A stretch of 22,191 nt of DNA from Pelomyxa schiedti. Its lineage: Eukaryota; Evosea; Pelobiontida; Pelomyxidae. Location of the stretch: positions 2,843 through 25,033 of the forward strand of contig JAHLWZ010000621.1 of assembly GCA_020536535.1 (NCBI GenBank). The letters are read 5' to 3'. The stretch's first letter is position 1. Every line of letters starts with the position of its first letter. Shown here piece by piece: positions 1 to 8,100 of the stretch. Made by a program: the position numbers and the translations under genes. A model generated the notes under the pieces. The model saw nothing but the letters and a program-made list of their open reading frames with translations, was not told the DNA's origin and did not search any database.

Positions 1-536
1 TGAGAAGAAGATGAAGAAGAACATAAGGTGGTGCCCAGTGAGCTGTCAAGAACAAAGAACCGGGAGACTTCGGAATCGCGGGACGCACAGAGGAACCTGT
101 CGGGGCCGAGGCACCCCCTGATGGCCAGCCTCCCGACGGTCAGCTTGTCGGTTGCGCACATGCGCCACCGCACGACCCCCATTGTGGGAGACACCCCCGC
201 GAACACGTGCACGTCGCCCGTTTCCGGGGCGCGGCCGCCCACGCGGTCGCCCACGGACTCGCCCGCGGGGCTCACCAGCCCCGCCAGGAGCTGCAGCTTG
301 AGGGTGAAGCCCAAGTGGCGGGAGACCGAGAGCACCCACCGCCGGCCGATCTCGGCCACCACGTCGGGCGGCAGCACGACCGCCGGGGCGGCGCGGCGGT
401 CGTCGGCGGGGCGGCGGCCCGGCGAGGGGGGACAGAAGGAGGGAGCGGCGAGGGCGATGAACTGGTCGCGGGCCATCACTGCCACCACCTCCATGCCGAT
501 GCGGGGCATCATCACGGGACTGCTGCTTGCGTCCAT
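1..536 (-). CDS. C1: SPTMG-family protein, 3' end beyond the window
   Basis: This frame is open on the minus strand from an ATG at 534-536 to the left edge, so only the first ~178 residues are present. The start is chosen because residues 1-16 (MDASSSPVMMPRIGME) match the start of the neighbouring paralogue C2 (MHRSGPVMPRIGME). The protein then reads MARDQFIALAAPSF, VVAEIGRRWVL, a Gly/Arg-rich stretch, VSPTMGVVRWRM, and CLGPDRFLCAS before running into a serine tract at the edge. ARDQFIAL and VSPTMG are shared with family A further right, so C1 and A are related. The DNA is very GC-rich. An A13-type tract lies just upstream of the start. Function is unknown. C1 is a tandem duplicate of C2, 232 bp downstream of it. 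Confidence 0.72.
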   Translation of the reverse strand, partial: MDASSSPVMMPRIGMEVVAVMARDQFIALAAPSFCPPSPGRRPADDRRAAPAVVLPPDVVAEIGRRWVLSVSRHLGFTLKLQLLAGLVSPAGESVGDRVGGRAPETGDVHVFAGVSPTMGVVRWRMCATDKLTVGRLAIRGCLGPDRFLCASRDSEVSRFFVLDSSLGTTLCSSSSSS

Positions 537-600
537 TGATGAGCGAAACGATTTTTTTTTTTTTCTTGTCCGAGGAGTAGCAGATGAGATGTAGGTGATG

Positions 601-768
601 CACCCAACCAGGACATCAAGAATCCCAGCTGGATCTGTGCTGAAAATGATGAGTGGTCCGTCGTCACCAGTGTCTTTGTTTTTGCTTGTGCGGCTTCGGT
701 TGTAGTGCTGTGAGAACAGCTGTGTGTCGACGAGTTGCGGCCACTGACGGAGGAGGAGGACGGGGTGG
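601..768. other. Spacer between C2 stop and C1 upstream region
   Basis: This interval separates the C2 stop codon (769-771) from the region upstream of C1. A short minus-strand open stretch (reading DDGPLIIFSTDPAGILDV) has a coding-like look but has no start or partner exon I can defend. No promoter motif is clear. I do not annotate a gene here. Confidence 0.4.
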
Positions 769-2170
769 TCAGTGTTTGGATTTGGTTGGACCCGGTGGTG
801 GTTGTGGAATTGTGATGATTGCAAGGCGGGTTCCTGTGGCAACATCAACGAGTGCCACTCTGTGTGGATCATGTTGCGGTTCCCGTTGTTGAGGAGGGAG
901 TGATGTTGTAGCCGCAGTTGCATTACTCCTTCCGGTGTTATTGCCTGTTTGTTCAATCAACACAGGAAGTATTCCAGTTCTGCCGCTGAGTGGCTTGTTG
1001 CATGAACGCTCTGCATCACAGGCGTGAACAGAGGTCATGATTGGAGTGTTCAGGTTTGACAAGTGGTATACCGATGCGCCGGAACTTCCGGCAACGCAGA
1101 AGTGCTCTGGCCCGATGATGTACCTGAAAGGCCAGTTGATGAATTTGTGTATTTGGCCCGGTTCCGCAGTTGCAGTATTCTTGGCCGCCATGCGGAGCTT
1201 GTTAGAGTGCACCGTGAAGATAGTGCTTGGTTCCAGGAACATACAGGACCGGCACTGCGTCACTATCTCATTTAAGACGGCCAGCTTTCTCAGTGTGTGG
1301 GTTAGCTCCAGGTCAACGAGTAACACACGGTCACTGCAGCATAAAAGCACTGTGTTCCCGGTTTCGCTGCAGAAAACGGCCTTGCGAAGATCGTCAACAG
1401 TATTGAAACCCAGACAGCCGGCGGCAAAAACCAACCTTCAAAGCGCCGCCAACAACCGGCATGGTCATCAGCCCACCATCCCCAAGTGCCACAACCCACC
1501 TCGTGTTGCAGTACGCCCGCCTGGATATGCCCCCCATATCACTGAAGCACCCAAGTTCAGGGCCACTTCTCCCTATCCACTCAGTCCTCAAACGAAATGT
1601 ACTGAGAGTAGTAGCAGTAGTAGTAGCAGCAGCAGCAGCAGTAGCGCTGGAAGAAGAAGAAGAAGAGGATAAGGTGGTGCCCAGTGAGCTGTCAACAACG
1701 AAGAACCGGCACCGGGGCGGCCAATCGTAAGAAGCACAGAGGAACCTGTCGGGGCCGAGGCACCCCCTGATGGTCAGCCTCCCGACGGTCAGCTGGTCGG
1801 TTGAGCACATGCGCCACCGCACGACCCCCATTGTGGGAGACACCGCCGCGAACACGTGCACGTCGTCGCGCTGGCCCTCGCCCTTGCCCGCCCCGCGGCC
1901 GCCTCCGGTGCGCCCCCCCGCGCCCACGCACCCCCCCGTGGAGTTGACCAGCGCCGCGAGGACTCGGAGCCTGAGGGTGAGGCCGACGTGGCGGGTGGCA
2001 GGGAGCACCCACCGCCGGCCGATCTCGGCCACCACGTCGGGCGGCAGCACCGCGCGGCGGGGGGGCGAGGGAGGACTGAAGGAGGGAGCGGCGAGTGCAA
2101 TGAACTGGTCGCGGGCCATCGCTGTCGCCTCCATGCCAATGCGGGGCATCACGGGTCCGCTCCTGTGCAT
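769..2170 (-). CDS. C2: SPTMG-family protein, two exons (or one frameshift)
   Basis: Exon 1 is 1436-2170 and exon 2 is 769-1380, with a proposed 55-nt intron 1381-1435. Both splice phases are 0, giving 448 residues. Exon 1 holds ARDQFIALA (about residue 19), VVAEIGRRWVL, VSPTMGVVRW, CLGPDRFLC, an S/A/T low-complexity tract and CNTRWVVALGDGG. Exon 2 starts AVFCSETGNTVLL and ends with VALVDVATGTRLAIITI, matching the IDVASG...F.MT ending of family A. Splicing joins ALK to AVF, which aligns with VVKMVF in A copies at the same place. Without splicing, exon 1 reads a few more codons to a stop. A single-base indel near 1430 is the alternative. The role is unknown. No signal peptide or membrane segment is visible. 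It lies 35 bp downstream of gene F on the same strand. Confidence 0.7.
1381..1435 (-). other. Candidate intron of C2 (55 nt)
   Basis: Read on the minus strand this begins AAG|GTTGGT and ends CTTCGCAAG|GCC, with a CTGTTGAC element near the 3' side. Both flanking phases are 0. Splicing restores the alignment to family A. The donor and acceptor are acceptable but not strong, so a frameshift remains possible. Confidence 0.5.
1606..1669. repeat. AGT/AGC and GAA trinucleotide tract inside C2
   Basis: The tract is (AGY)n followed by (GAA)n. On the minus strand it encodes serines followed by Ala/Thr residues. A related GAA-type tract sits in C1 at the left edge (1-22), and A1 has a Ser/Asn tract at the equivalent protein position. 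It marks a length-variable linker of the superfamily. Confidence 0.85.
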
Positions 2171-2205
2171 CGATCCAAACGTGATCCACTACAGCAAAGA
2201 AATTT

Positions 2206-3835
2206 TTAATAAGGGTCCAGCGGAGGAAGGTACCCAGTCTGTGGGGGACATGGTTGAGGTGGATATCCAGGTTGGGAAGTGTAGAGAGGTGGATATCCTG
2301 GCTGAGGTGGATACCCGGGGTGGGGAGGGTAAGGGGGATACCCGGGTTGAGGGTAAGGTGGATATCCGGGTTGGGGAGGGTAGAAAGGTGGATAACCGGG
2401 TTGAGGAGGGTAGAAAGGTGGATATCCAGATTGGGGAGGGTATGTCGGTAGATAGCCAGGCTGGGGAGGGTATCCCGGCTGTTGTTGGGTACTTGTACTC
2501 TGCATTGGTTGTTCTCCTGGAGTTAGTATTGGCACTGGTCGTCTCAGTGTAACATCCTCGAGCTGGTCAATGGTATTCTGTATGCTTTGCACTCCTTCAC
2601 AAATTGCTGCCGCCTTTTGTATTGTGCCTTGCATATGAAGTGTATCCACTGCCTGTAGGTCTTGGAGGTACATTGCAATGTCCTGCCCATACAGGGTTAC
2701 CATAAGGTATTGCCTGGATTTCAGTGTGTCAGTCAGGGTAAGAATGTCAGATTCACTGATGCAGGTACCAAAGGCCCCATTACGGCGTACAAGGAGGTCA
2801 AAATCTTGGGCCGGTGTTGTGATGATACGAGACATTGTCTGAAGAAACTCCTTTTTCTGGTCTGCTGTAAGCTGTGCAAATACAAGGTGCCTTGTTGCCC
2901 CGTTTGCAATGCATATGTCTTGAGAGTTCCTCAGGTTCCTGTCACGCTCTATATTTGTAGTCTCTCTGAATGAGAAAGCTTCACCAGTATCTATTTTCAC
3001 AAATTCGGCATACTCCGTTCCATTTTCATTGTGGATAACGTAGCCGGCATTTTTGCCTGTTCCTCCAAGAAAGTCAGTGTCAGCAACAAATTTAGTAATG
3101 GCGGCAGCCCTCATAAAGCCACGCAATGGGACTTGCTTTTCACCTGAATAGACGGTTGTGGGATTTGGAACAGAGCCGGAAGTTATTATAGCATCAACAA
3201 ATCGTTCTCCAATGTCATTGTAACCATCCATCCATTTGGACATAAGGAATGTAGACTTGAAGCTGGGATCGCCATTTGCAATACTTGTTGCCCACACATC
3301 AGCTTCGGTAAAAGGGTTCAGAACCGGAAGAGAAGCAAGTCGTGTCTTGGGGCCATAGACACCAAAGAATTGCAGCATGTCAGACGAGATTTTCTCATAG
3401 ATTGAATAGCGATGCTTGTTGGAAACCTTTCCAAGCCAAAGTTTTGCTATATTCCGGTTATTTTGAAAATGGAACTTGTATTATACCTTTGTGCGTCCTC
3501 CTCAAACAAGTAGGAGTCTTCTCAAACATTGCCCCAGCAGAGGTTCCACCTGGCTTTGGACCAACAGGGCGGTACTCTGAGGGCCCATGCTTTCCTTGCC
3601 ACATATAATTCAGGAAACTGTGAGGTGCCGGCTCGGGGTTACCAATGACTGTTCCTGTTTGTATGTTATGTAAATAATAATAATAATCAAGCAAAAAGGA
3701 TTTGTAACTTGTTTGCATTGCAGCGGCTCGTGCATCCTTCAATATTCCCACACACTTTTTGTTGGCAGAGATTGAAGTTTCAAGAGCCATTCGGAGTGTT
3801 TTATTTTCCAACAGCAGTTGTGTGTAGTCCGGCAT
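2206..3835 (-). CDS. F: coiled-coil, kinase-like motif and PGYPP-tail protein, two exons
   Basis: Exons 3487-3835 and 2206-3446 join across a 40-nt intron (phase 1) to give 529 residues. Residues 1-40 look like a helical or coiled segment (LLLENKTLRMALE). After the junction come AKLWLGK and YSIYEKISSDMLQFFG. The centre has FMRAAAITKFVADTDFLGG, GKNAGYV and FVKIDTGEAFSF. Spacing of D..D..GG..N and K-I-D-x-G recalls the catalytic and metal-binding segments of HipA/PI3K-like kinases. That family assignment is inference: no glycine-rich loop is obvious. The last ~110 residues are PGYPPQP/PGYPPFYPPQ repeats, a tail type common in amoebozoan and annexin-like proteins that tends to be flexible. The start is the first ATG in the open frame. 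It is transcribed toward C2 and is divergent from A1. Confidence 0.75.
2217..2490. repeat. Minisatellite encoding the PGYPP tail of F
   Basis: Imperfect units of roughly 15-30 bp built on GGTGGATATCC and GGTTGGGGAGGGTA repeat about ten times. Translated on the minus strand they give PGYPP-type repeats. Unit length varies, as expected for slippage. Confidence 0.9.
3447..3486 (-). other. Intron of gene F (40 nt)
   Basis: The minus-strand sequence is CACAAAG|GTATAATAC ... AATAACCGGAATATAG|CAAAAC. It has a GTATAA donor, a TAACC branch-like element and an ATAG acceptor. The unspliced reading meets TAA inside the intron, while splicing yields THK-AKLWLGK in one frame with a total length divisible by 3. 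Confidence 0.72.
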
Positions 3836-4046
3836 GATGGGACTTGTACCTCCAGGGTGACGTTCATCCTCTTTTTTGAAATTTACCCCGGATAAAAAGA
3901 AATACTTTCACCACGTTGGGAACTCGTTGGCCGTTCGAAGGGTTGCATGACCGCCGGTCGTGGTTCGTAACGAAATCAATGGGGGAATTCCGGGAAAAAT
4001 AAACACCGCGGATCCTGAGAGACGATAATCAAAATCATTTTGATTG
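3836..4046. promoter_or_regulatory. Divergent spacer between F and A1
   Basis: This 211-bp stretch separates two outward-facing genes and should hold both promoters. On the A1 side the last bases read ATTTTGATTG directly before the ATG, resembling the GATTATTGA element before A4 and A6. On the F side there is only an A/T-rich stretch. No further motif is clear. Confidence 0.5.
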
Positions 4047-5207
4047 ATGACTTGCCAACCGACACTCTCTCACTTTGTAGACGCACGGAGTCAATTCATC
4101 GCACTGGGCGTTGGGGGGATTGTGGGACGGTGCGGAGCCCACAGCGCGGTGTCGTCGCTCTCGCCGCCGTTGTTGTCGCTCATTGGTCGTGACTGGGTCG
4201 CTTTCCCCGCGAGGCACGTCGTGGTCGATCTCGGGGACGACGACACGGCTGTCAACGGGTACTGGACGACGCACGTGTTCGTGGAGTTCAGCGTGTCTCC
4301 CACAATGGGCGTAGTGGACCGCCCCGCCGCCGTAAGTGACTTTGGCAGAAACAGGGCGTGCACGTTCCACGGGTGGGTTGGGCCAAAGTCAGCCGGGAAC
4401 AGATTCCCGTTGTTGGTTTATGTTGATCCCCAGGGAGCCATGAGCATTGAAGTTATTGATAGAAGGCCCAGCAGCACCAGCAGTAACAACAGCAGCAGCA
4501 GCAGCAATTGTGTGGCTACGGTGATGCAGCGGGGCAGTGCTGGGGCCACATGGGCAGCCAATGGGAGGTGGGTGGTGATGGTGCAAAAGGGAAGTGGCTC
4601 GGAATCAATGAAACTGTGGGATTTTGGTGGGATCCAGGCTGGACGAGTGGCCGCCAGTTGCGAATTCCCTTTGCCGGGGAAAGTGGTTAGTCTGGCGTTC
4701 CTTGGTGGTGGTTCACTTGCAGTAAAACTCGCGAGCCGATCAGTGGCTGTCATTGACCTCATTGAAACCATGGAATGGAAGGAGCTGAGTGTCACGAGGC
4801 AGTTCACTGTTCCATTAGATGCGGGCCGGCCTTGGTGCCCAATGTGGTGCTGGGGTGGGAAGGTGTTCTCAACAACATACAGGAACGATCACATTGTGTG
4901 TGTCACAACTGGTGAGAGGGCTGCCATTAAACCACCACCTGGTCCCATTGGAACCAGCTGTCAAGTGGAACCAATTGGGGGTCCGTACTTCACAGTATCT
5001 GAAGTCGGGAAGTCCACACCAAGGAGAGTGTTCAGTGTCATTGAACCACCCCAGGTGTGCCATGGGTATGGATGTGGAGTACTGTTTGGTGCCGAACTGG
5101 CTCTGCAGTCTTCAGAGGGTGAGATTCAAGTCATGGATGCTCCATCCGGCCGAGTTATCCTCAAAATGGCAACACCAAAGTACTATGTACACAGTGTTTC
5201 ATCATAA
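4047..5207 (+). CDS. A1: DARSQF/SPTMG-family protein
   Basis: A 386-residue intact frame from ATG 4047 to TAA. Conserved family blocks in order: DARSQFIALGVGGIVGRCG (from about residue 13), LIGRDWVAFPA, VSPTMGVVDRP, GWVGPKSAGNRFPL, a Ser/Asn-rich insert (STSSNNSSSSS), NGRWVVMVQ, LWDFGGI, VVSLAFLGGGSLAV, VIDLIETMEWKEL, MWCWGGKVFST, HIVCVTTGER, GGPYFTVSEV, IQVMDAPSGRVIL. The C-terminal three quarters alternates short hydrophobic strands with turns and may be a beta-propeller; that is inference. No signal peptide or catalytic motif is seen. It lies tail-to-tail with B1, 55 bp apart. Function unknown. Confidence 0.85.
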   Translation: MTCQPTLSHFVDARSQFIALGVGGIVGRCGAHSAVSSLSPPLLSLIGRDWVAFPARHVVVDLGDDDTAVNGYWTTHVFVEFSVSPTMGVVDRPAAVSDFGRNRACTFHGWVGPKSAGNRFPLLVYVDPQGAMSIEVIDRRPSSTSSNNSSSSSNCVATVMQRGSAGATWAANGRWVVMVQKGSGSESMKLWDFGGIQAGRVAASCEFPLPGKVVSLAFLGGGSLAVKLASRSVAVIDLIETMEWKELSVTRQFTVPLDAGRPWCPMWCWGGKVFSTTYRNDHIVCVTTGERAAIKPPPGPIGTSCQVEPIGGPYFTVSEVGKSTPRRVFSVIEPPQVCHGYGCGVLFGAELALQSSEGEIQVMDAPSGRVILKMATPKYYVHSVSS

Positions 5208-5262
5208 AAATGTTGGCTGATCCCTTTCCACTAAAATCAGCAGCAAATCCTTTCTCTTTTCT

Positions 5263-7688
5263 CTAATAGATTAATGGCATACCAAGCCACAACCTGACAA
5301 CTCCTGAAAACACACCTCCAAAAGGGTTGTTGAACTCTGATGTCACGTAATCACGGAATTCATCAATTGTGAGCCCAAACGAGTTGATGGTGTGGATTGC
5401 AACGTCAGGTGAAGGCGACACGAGTGGCATCAAGTGCTTGCGTACCAGTGCACCGTCAATTGCGGTACCGTAGCGATCCAGAATCATGTGCCAACCTGTG
5501 AGGTCGATGCTGTCATCAGTCTCACTGCACAGTTGTGCCATGTCCACAATCTGGGAATGAGGCATGAGGGTTTTTTTGTGCAAGGGTTTGTACATACATC
5601 AGACAAAGGAATGTCAAAAGTGTCCAAGAGCCACTGTGCACAACGGTTCTTTCTCTTTGTTAGTAGTCCAAACAAGAGCCGGTTGTGGTTGGCCTTGATT
5701 TGAGAGTATTGCAGGTTGAACTTCTGAATCACCCACTTGACAACCTTGCTGGAGTATGGATGGAATGACTCTGATGTAAGGCAGTGTCCAAAAAAATTGG
5801 GTGTCAAAAGTGTGGAACACTCCTGGGGACACAAAACATCAAAATCTGAACACAGGTGCTGGAAACCCCTCAGGTGAAGTTTCATGAACCCAATCACAAT
5901 CTCCTTGAAATCACCTTGACCAATGCCTCGTACAACTGCAGGGAATGTATCCAACAACAGGGCAACTGAATTCACACAACAATTGAAGGCTTGTGAAATG
6001 GCCTTGTGAATGCAACTCATGCTTATCCCTGAATGATCCGGTGATGAGAGATGCTGAAGGAACCACTCCAATCCCACCACAGAGTCTCTGTAATCACCAG
6101 ACTCTGTGCAAAGCTGAATCAAGCAGTTTTCAGAAACCTCTGTGTTGGAATTTACAGTATCCATCACGTGGAAGGTCTCATTCAACCACTCTGCAACTTC
6201 AATGTTGCCCCAACTGAGTGCAAACACAAGTGATTTGATGATGTCACTTTGTGAGAGTGTGACCCTCGTTGACAACCACCTGGCAAGTGTGGATCCCCTT
6301 GAACATGCTGATGCAAAGGTTGCTGCTGTTGGTGTGAAATTATGCTCTGTGACAAGCCACTGGGCGAGTCCCACATCCCCAGTACTTACGCAGACACGAT
6401 TGAGCACAGAATTATCATGTGGAAGGGTGGGTAACACAGTGAGCAACCACTTGACAACCTCTGGATTGCGCACATCTTGCAGGATGTCGGTCTCACCATT
6501 TTCCCGAAGGAAATCTTGCACCCACGGCCATTGGCAATCTTCCACCGTGCTGTGCTTGTTTGACAGGAGGTAAAATATGAGGCGACTCCGTTCAAAGGAG
6601 CACAATGGGAAGCCGGAAAGGAACCACTTCACATTGCCAGGGTGTGGTCCGCATGCACACGAGTTGCAAAGATCGGAAAGCGCCGTTTGGTGTTTCCCAA
6701 GCTCAAACCTCTCAAACAGCCACCTCACAACTTCCATGTTCCCATCATACAGACAGCTCCGAATGGGCTCATACAACAACCACGGTGCTTCTTTGGTCTC
6801 AACGCCAAGCACGCCCACGAGCCACCTGACACCATCAACACTCCCAGAGCTGCACACACTCTGCCCCAAGTGCAAATTCCCACTCTCTCTCATGTGTTCA
6901 ATCACTTTCTCCCTCAGCCCAGCAACCCCCCCATTCACCGGGTGATCACTCCCATTCTCAGTGTGACAGGCATTTTCCCATGATACTATGCGGTGCCCAT
7001 CCCACAATCGCGGCAGCGTGCAACCGGTGTTGTTGGTGGTGCTGGTGCCGCACCCTATGGACTCGGGATGGTTGACATCACCAAACAGGGAGGTGGCCAG
7101 TCCCACGTGGCCACCCATCAGCAACCCTGCCAGGGTCGCACTCACTTCCTTCACAACAACACCAAAATCAACAGCATCAACACGCCAGCTATCGGAATCC
7201 CCCTGTGACCCTGCCCTCTTTGGGGAAGCCGCAAGAACTACTTTCGCATCTGGTGCCCCACAACCCACGTAAGTCACACTCATCGGGAACGACAGCTCCC
7301 TGATGTCGTTGTCGATCCTCCCGCGGACGTGCCTGTTGTTGAGGATCCACGCCACACACGACGGTGCCGGAATGGAAGCTGCGGTGGCGATTGCGCAGTA
7401 GCTCCCGATGTAGGCGCCCCATCGTGGGTCGAACGCTAGGACCCTGCGGCACACGAGCCCCACGATGGGGAACATCGCCTCGGCTGCCCGGAACAGGTCC
7501 CACTGCCGGCACCCGTCGGGCCCGCTCTTGATGTTCCCTCGCGAATCCCTGGGCCCGTCGAGCCACCCTGGCGACACAACGTTGTCCCAAACAACTCGTG
7601 ACACCGCGAGAACCCTGTCGATGTTGGTGTTGTTGGTATCATCGTCGGTTCGCTGTTGTGGTGCTGGGGGCGCGTGGTTGTTCGACAT
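5263..7688 (-). CDS. B1: ankyrin-like WL-repeat protein, two exons
   Basis: Exon 1 is 5598-7688 and exon 2 is 5263-5550, with a 47-nt intron, giving 792 residues. The N-terminal domain (about 22-125) contains VLAVSRVVWDNVVSPGWLDG, GPDGCRQWDLFRAAEAMFP, VGLVCRRVLAF and AWILNNRHVRGRID. It is almost identical in B2. The middle carries around ten degenerate helical repeats with a WL signature: VDGVRWLVGVL, MEVVRWLFERF, PEVVKWLLTVL, VGLAQWLVTEH, STLARWLSTRV, IEVAEWLNETF, VGLEWFLQHL, VVKWVIQKF, NRCAQWLLDTF. This is ankyrin-like in rhythm but lacks a clean ankyrin consensus. Exon 2 encodes a separate module IVDMAQL...DLTGWHMILDRYG...LWLGMPL. Function unknown; repeats of this kind usually bind proteins. 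Confidence 0.85.
5551..5597 (-). other. Intron of B1 (47 nt)
   Basis: The minus strand reads CTGAT|GTATGTACAAACC ... CCTCATTCCCAG|ATTGTGGAC. It is phase 0, after the PLSD codons. Unspliced translation goes out of frame. The same position is interrupted in B2, B3 and B4, each with a GT donor and a CAG acceptor next to ATTGTGGACATG. Confidence 0.9.
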
Positions 7689-7781
7689 CGTTCGTTTTTG
7701 GAGCCTTTCCTTGAATTATTATTAAGATATCTTGGTAGAGGGCATCGCACGTAACCTTCCAATGGGAACGAGAGTGTTTAA

Positions 7782-8085
7782 AGTCTGAGTGTATACCTTT
7801 TCAAAAAAAAGAAAAGTGGGGATGGATTGTGCCCCTTTCTGCGTGTTTGTTTATACACTGGGTATAAAAATCAAAGGCTTTTCCCTCAAAGCGCCAAAAA
7901 CCCCAGGGTAAAGGATCTGGGCTTATAAGCAACGCACACCCTCACAACACCTCCAAAATAAACACTTTGTTTCCTCTTTATCTCGCTTCAGTACGAACAC
8001 GTCCGTCACTCCCTGTCAGTACTCTCACACTGTGCAAGATATTTCTCTATTTTTTTCGTTTTTAGCAAGGGTATACACCCAGACC
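7782..8085. mobile_element. Candidate TTAA-flanked MITE with terminal inverted repeats
   Basis: The left end reads TTAA|AGTCTGAGTGTATACCTTTT (TTAA at 7778-7781). The right end, read on the minus strand, is TTAA|GGTCTGGGTGTATACCCTTG (TTAA at 8086-8089). The ends match at about 16 of 19 positions and are followed on both sides by A-rich sequence. A TTAA target duplication is typical of piggyBac-type transposons, and the 304-bp length with no coding capacity suits a non-autonomous derivative. Internally there is a perfect 7-bp inverted repeat, TTTATAC/GTATAAA (7850-7868). It fills most of the 412-bp gap between the B2 stop and the B1 start, so it may carry B1 promoter elements. Confidence 0.55.
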
Positions 8086-8100
8086 TTAAAGAACTGAGAC

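Noticed and set aside
28-594. Long plus-strand open frames opposite C1 and C2 (also 1770-2552)
   Set aside because: They are antisense to GC-rich coding DNA whose minus-strand frame is conserved between two paralogues and with family A. Their Pro/Arg/Ser-rich translations are typical shadows.
2217-2490. Possible CRISPR-like array
   Set aside because: Units are contiguous and degenerate without unique spacers, and they encode an in-frame PGYPP protein repeat.
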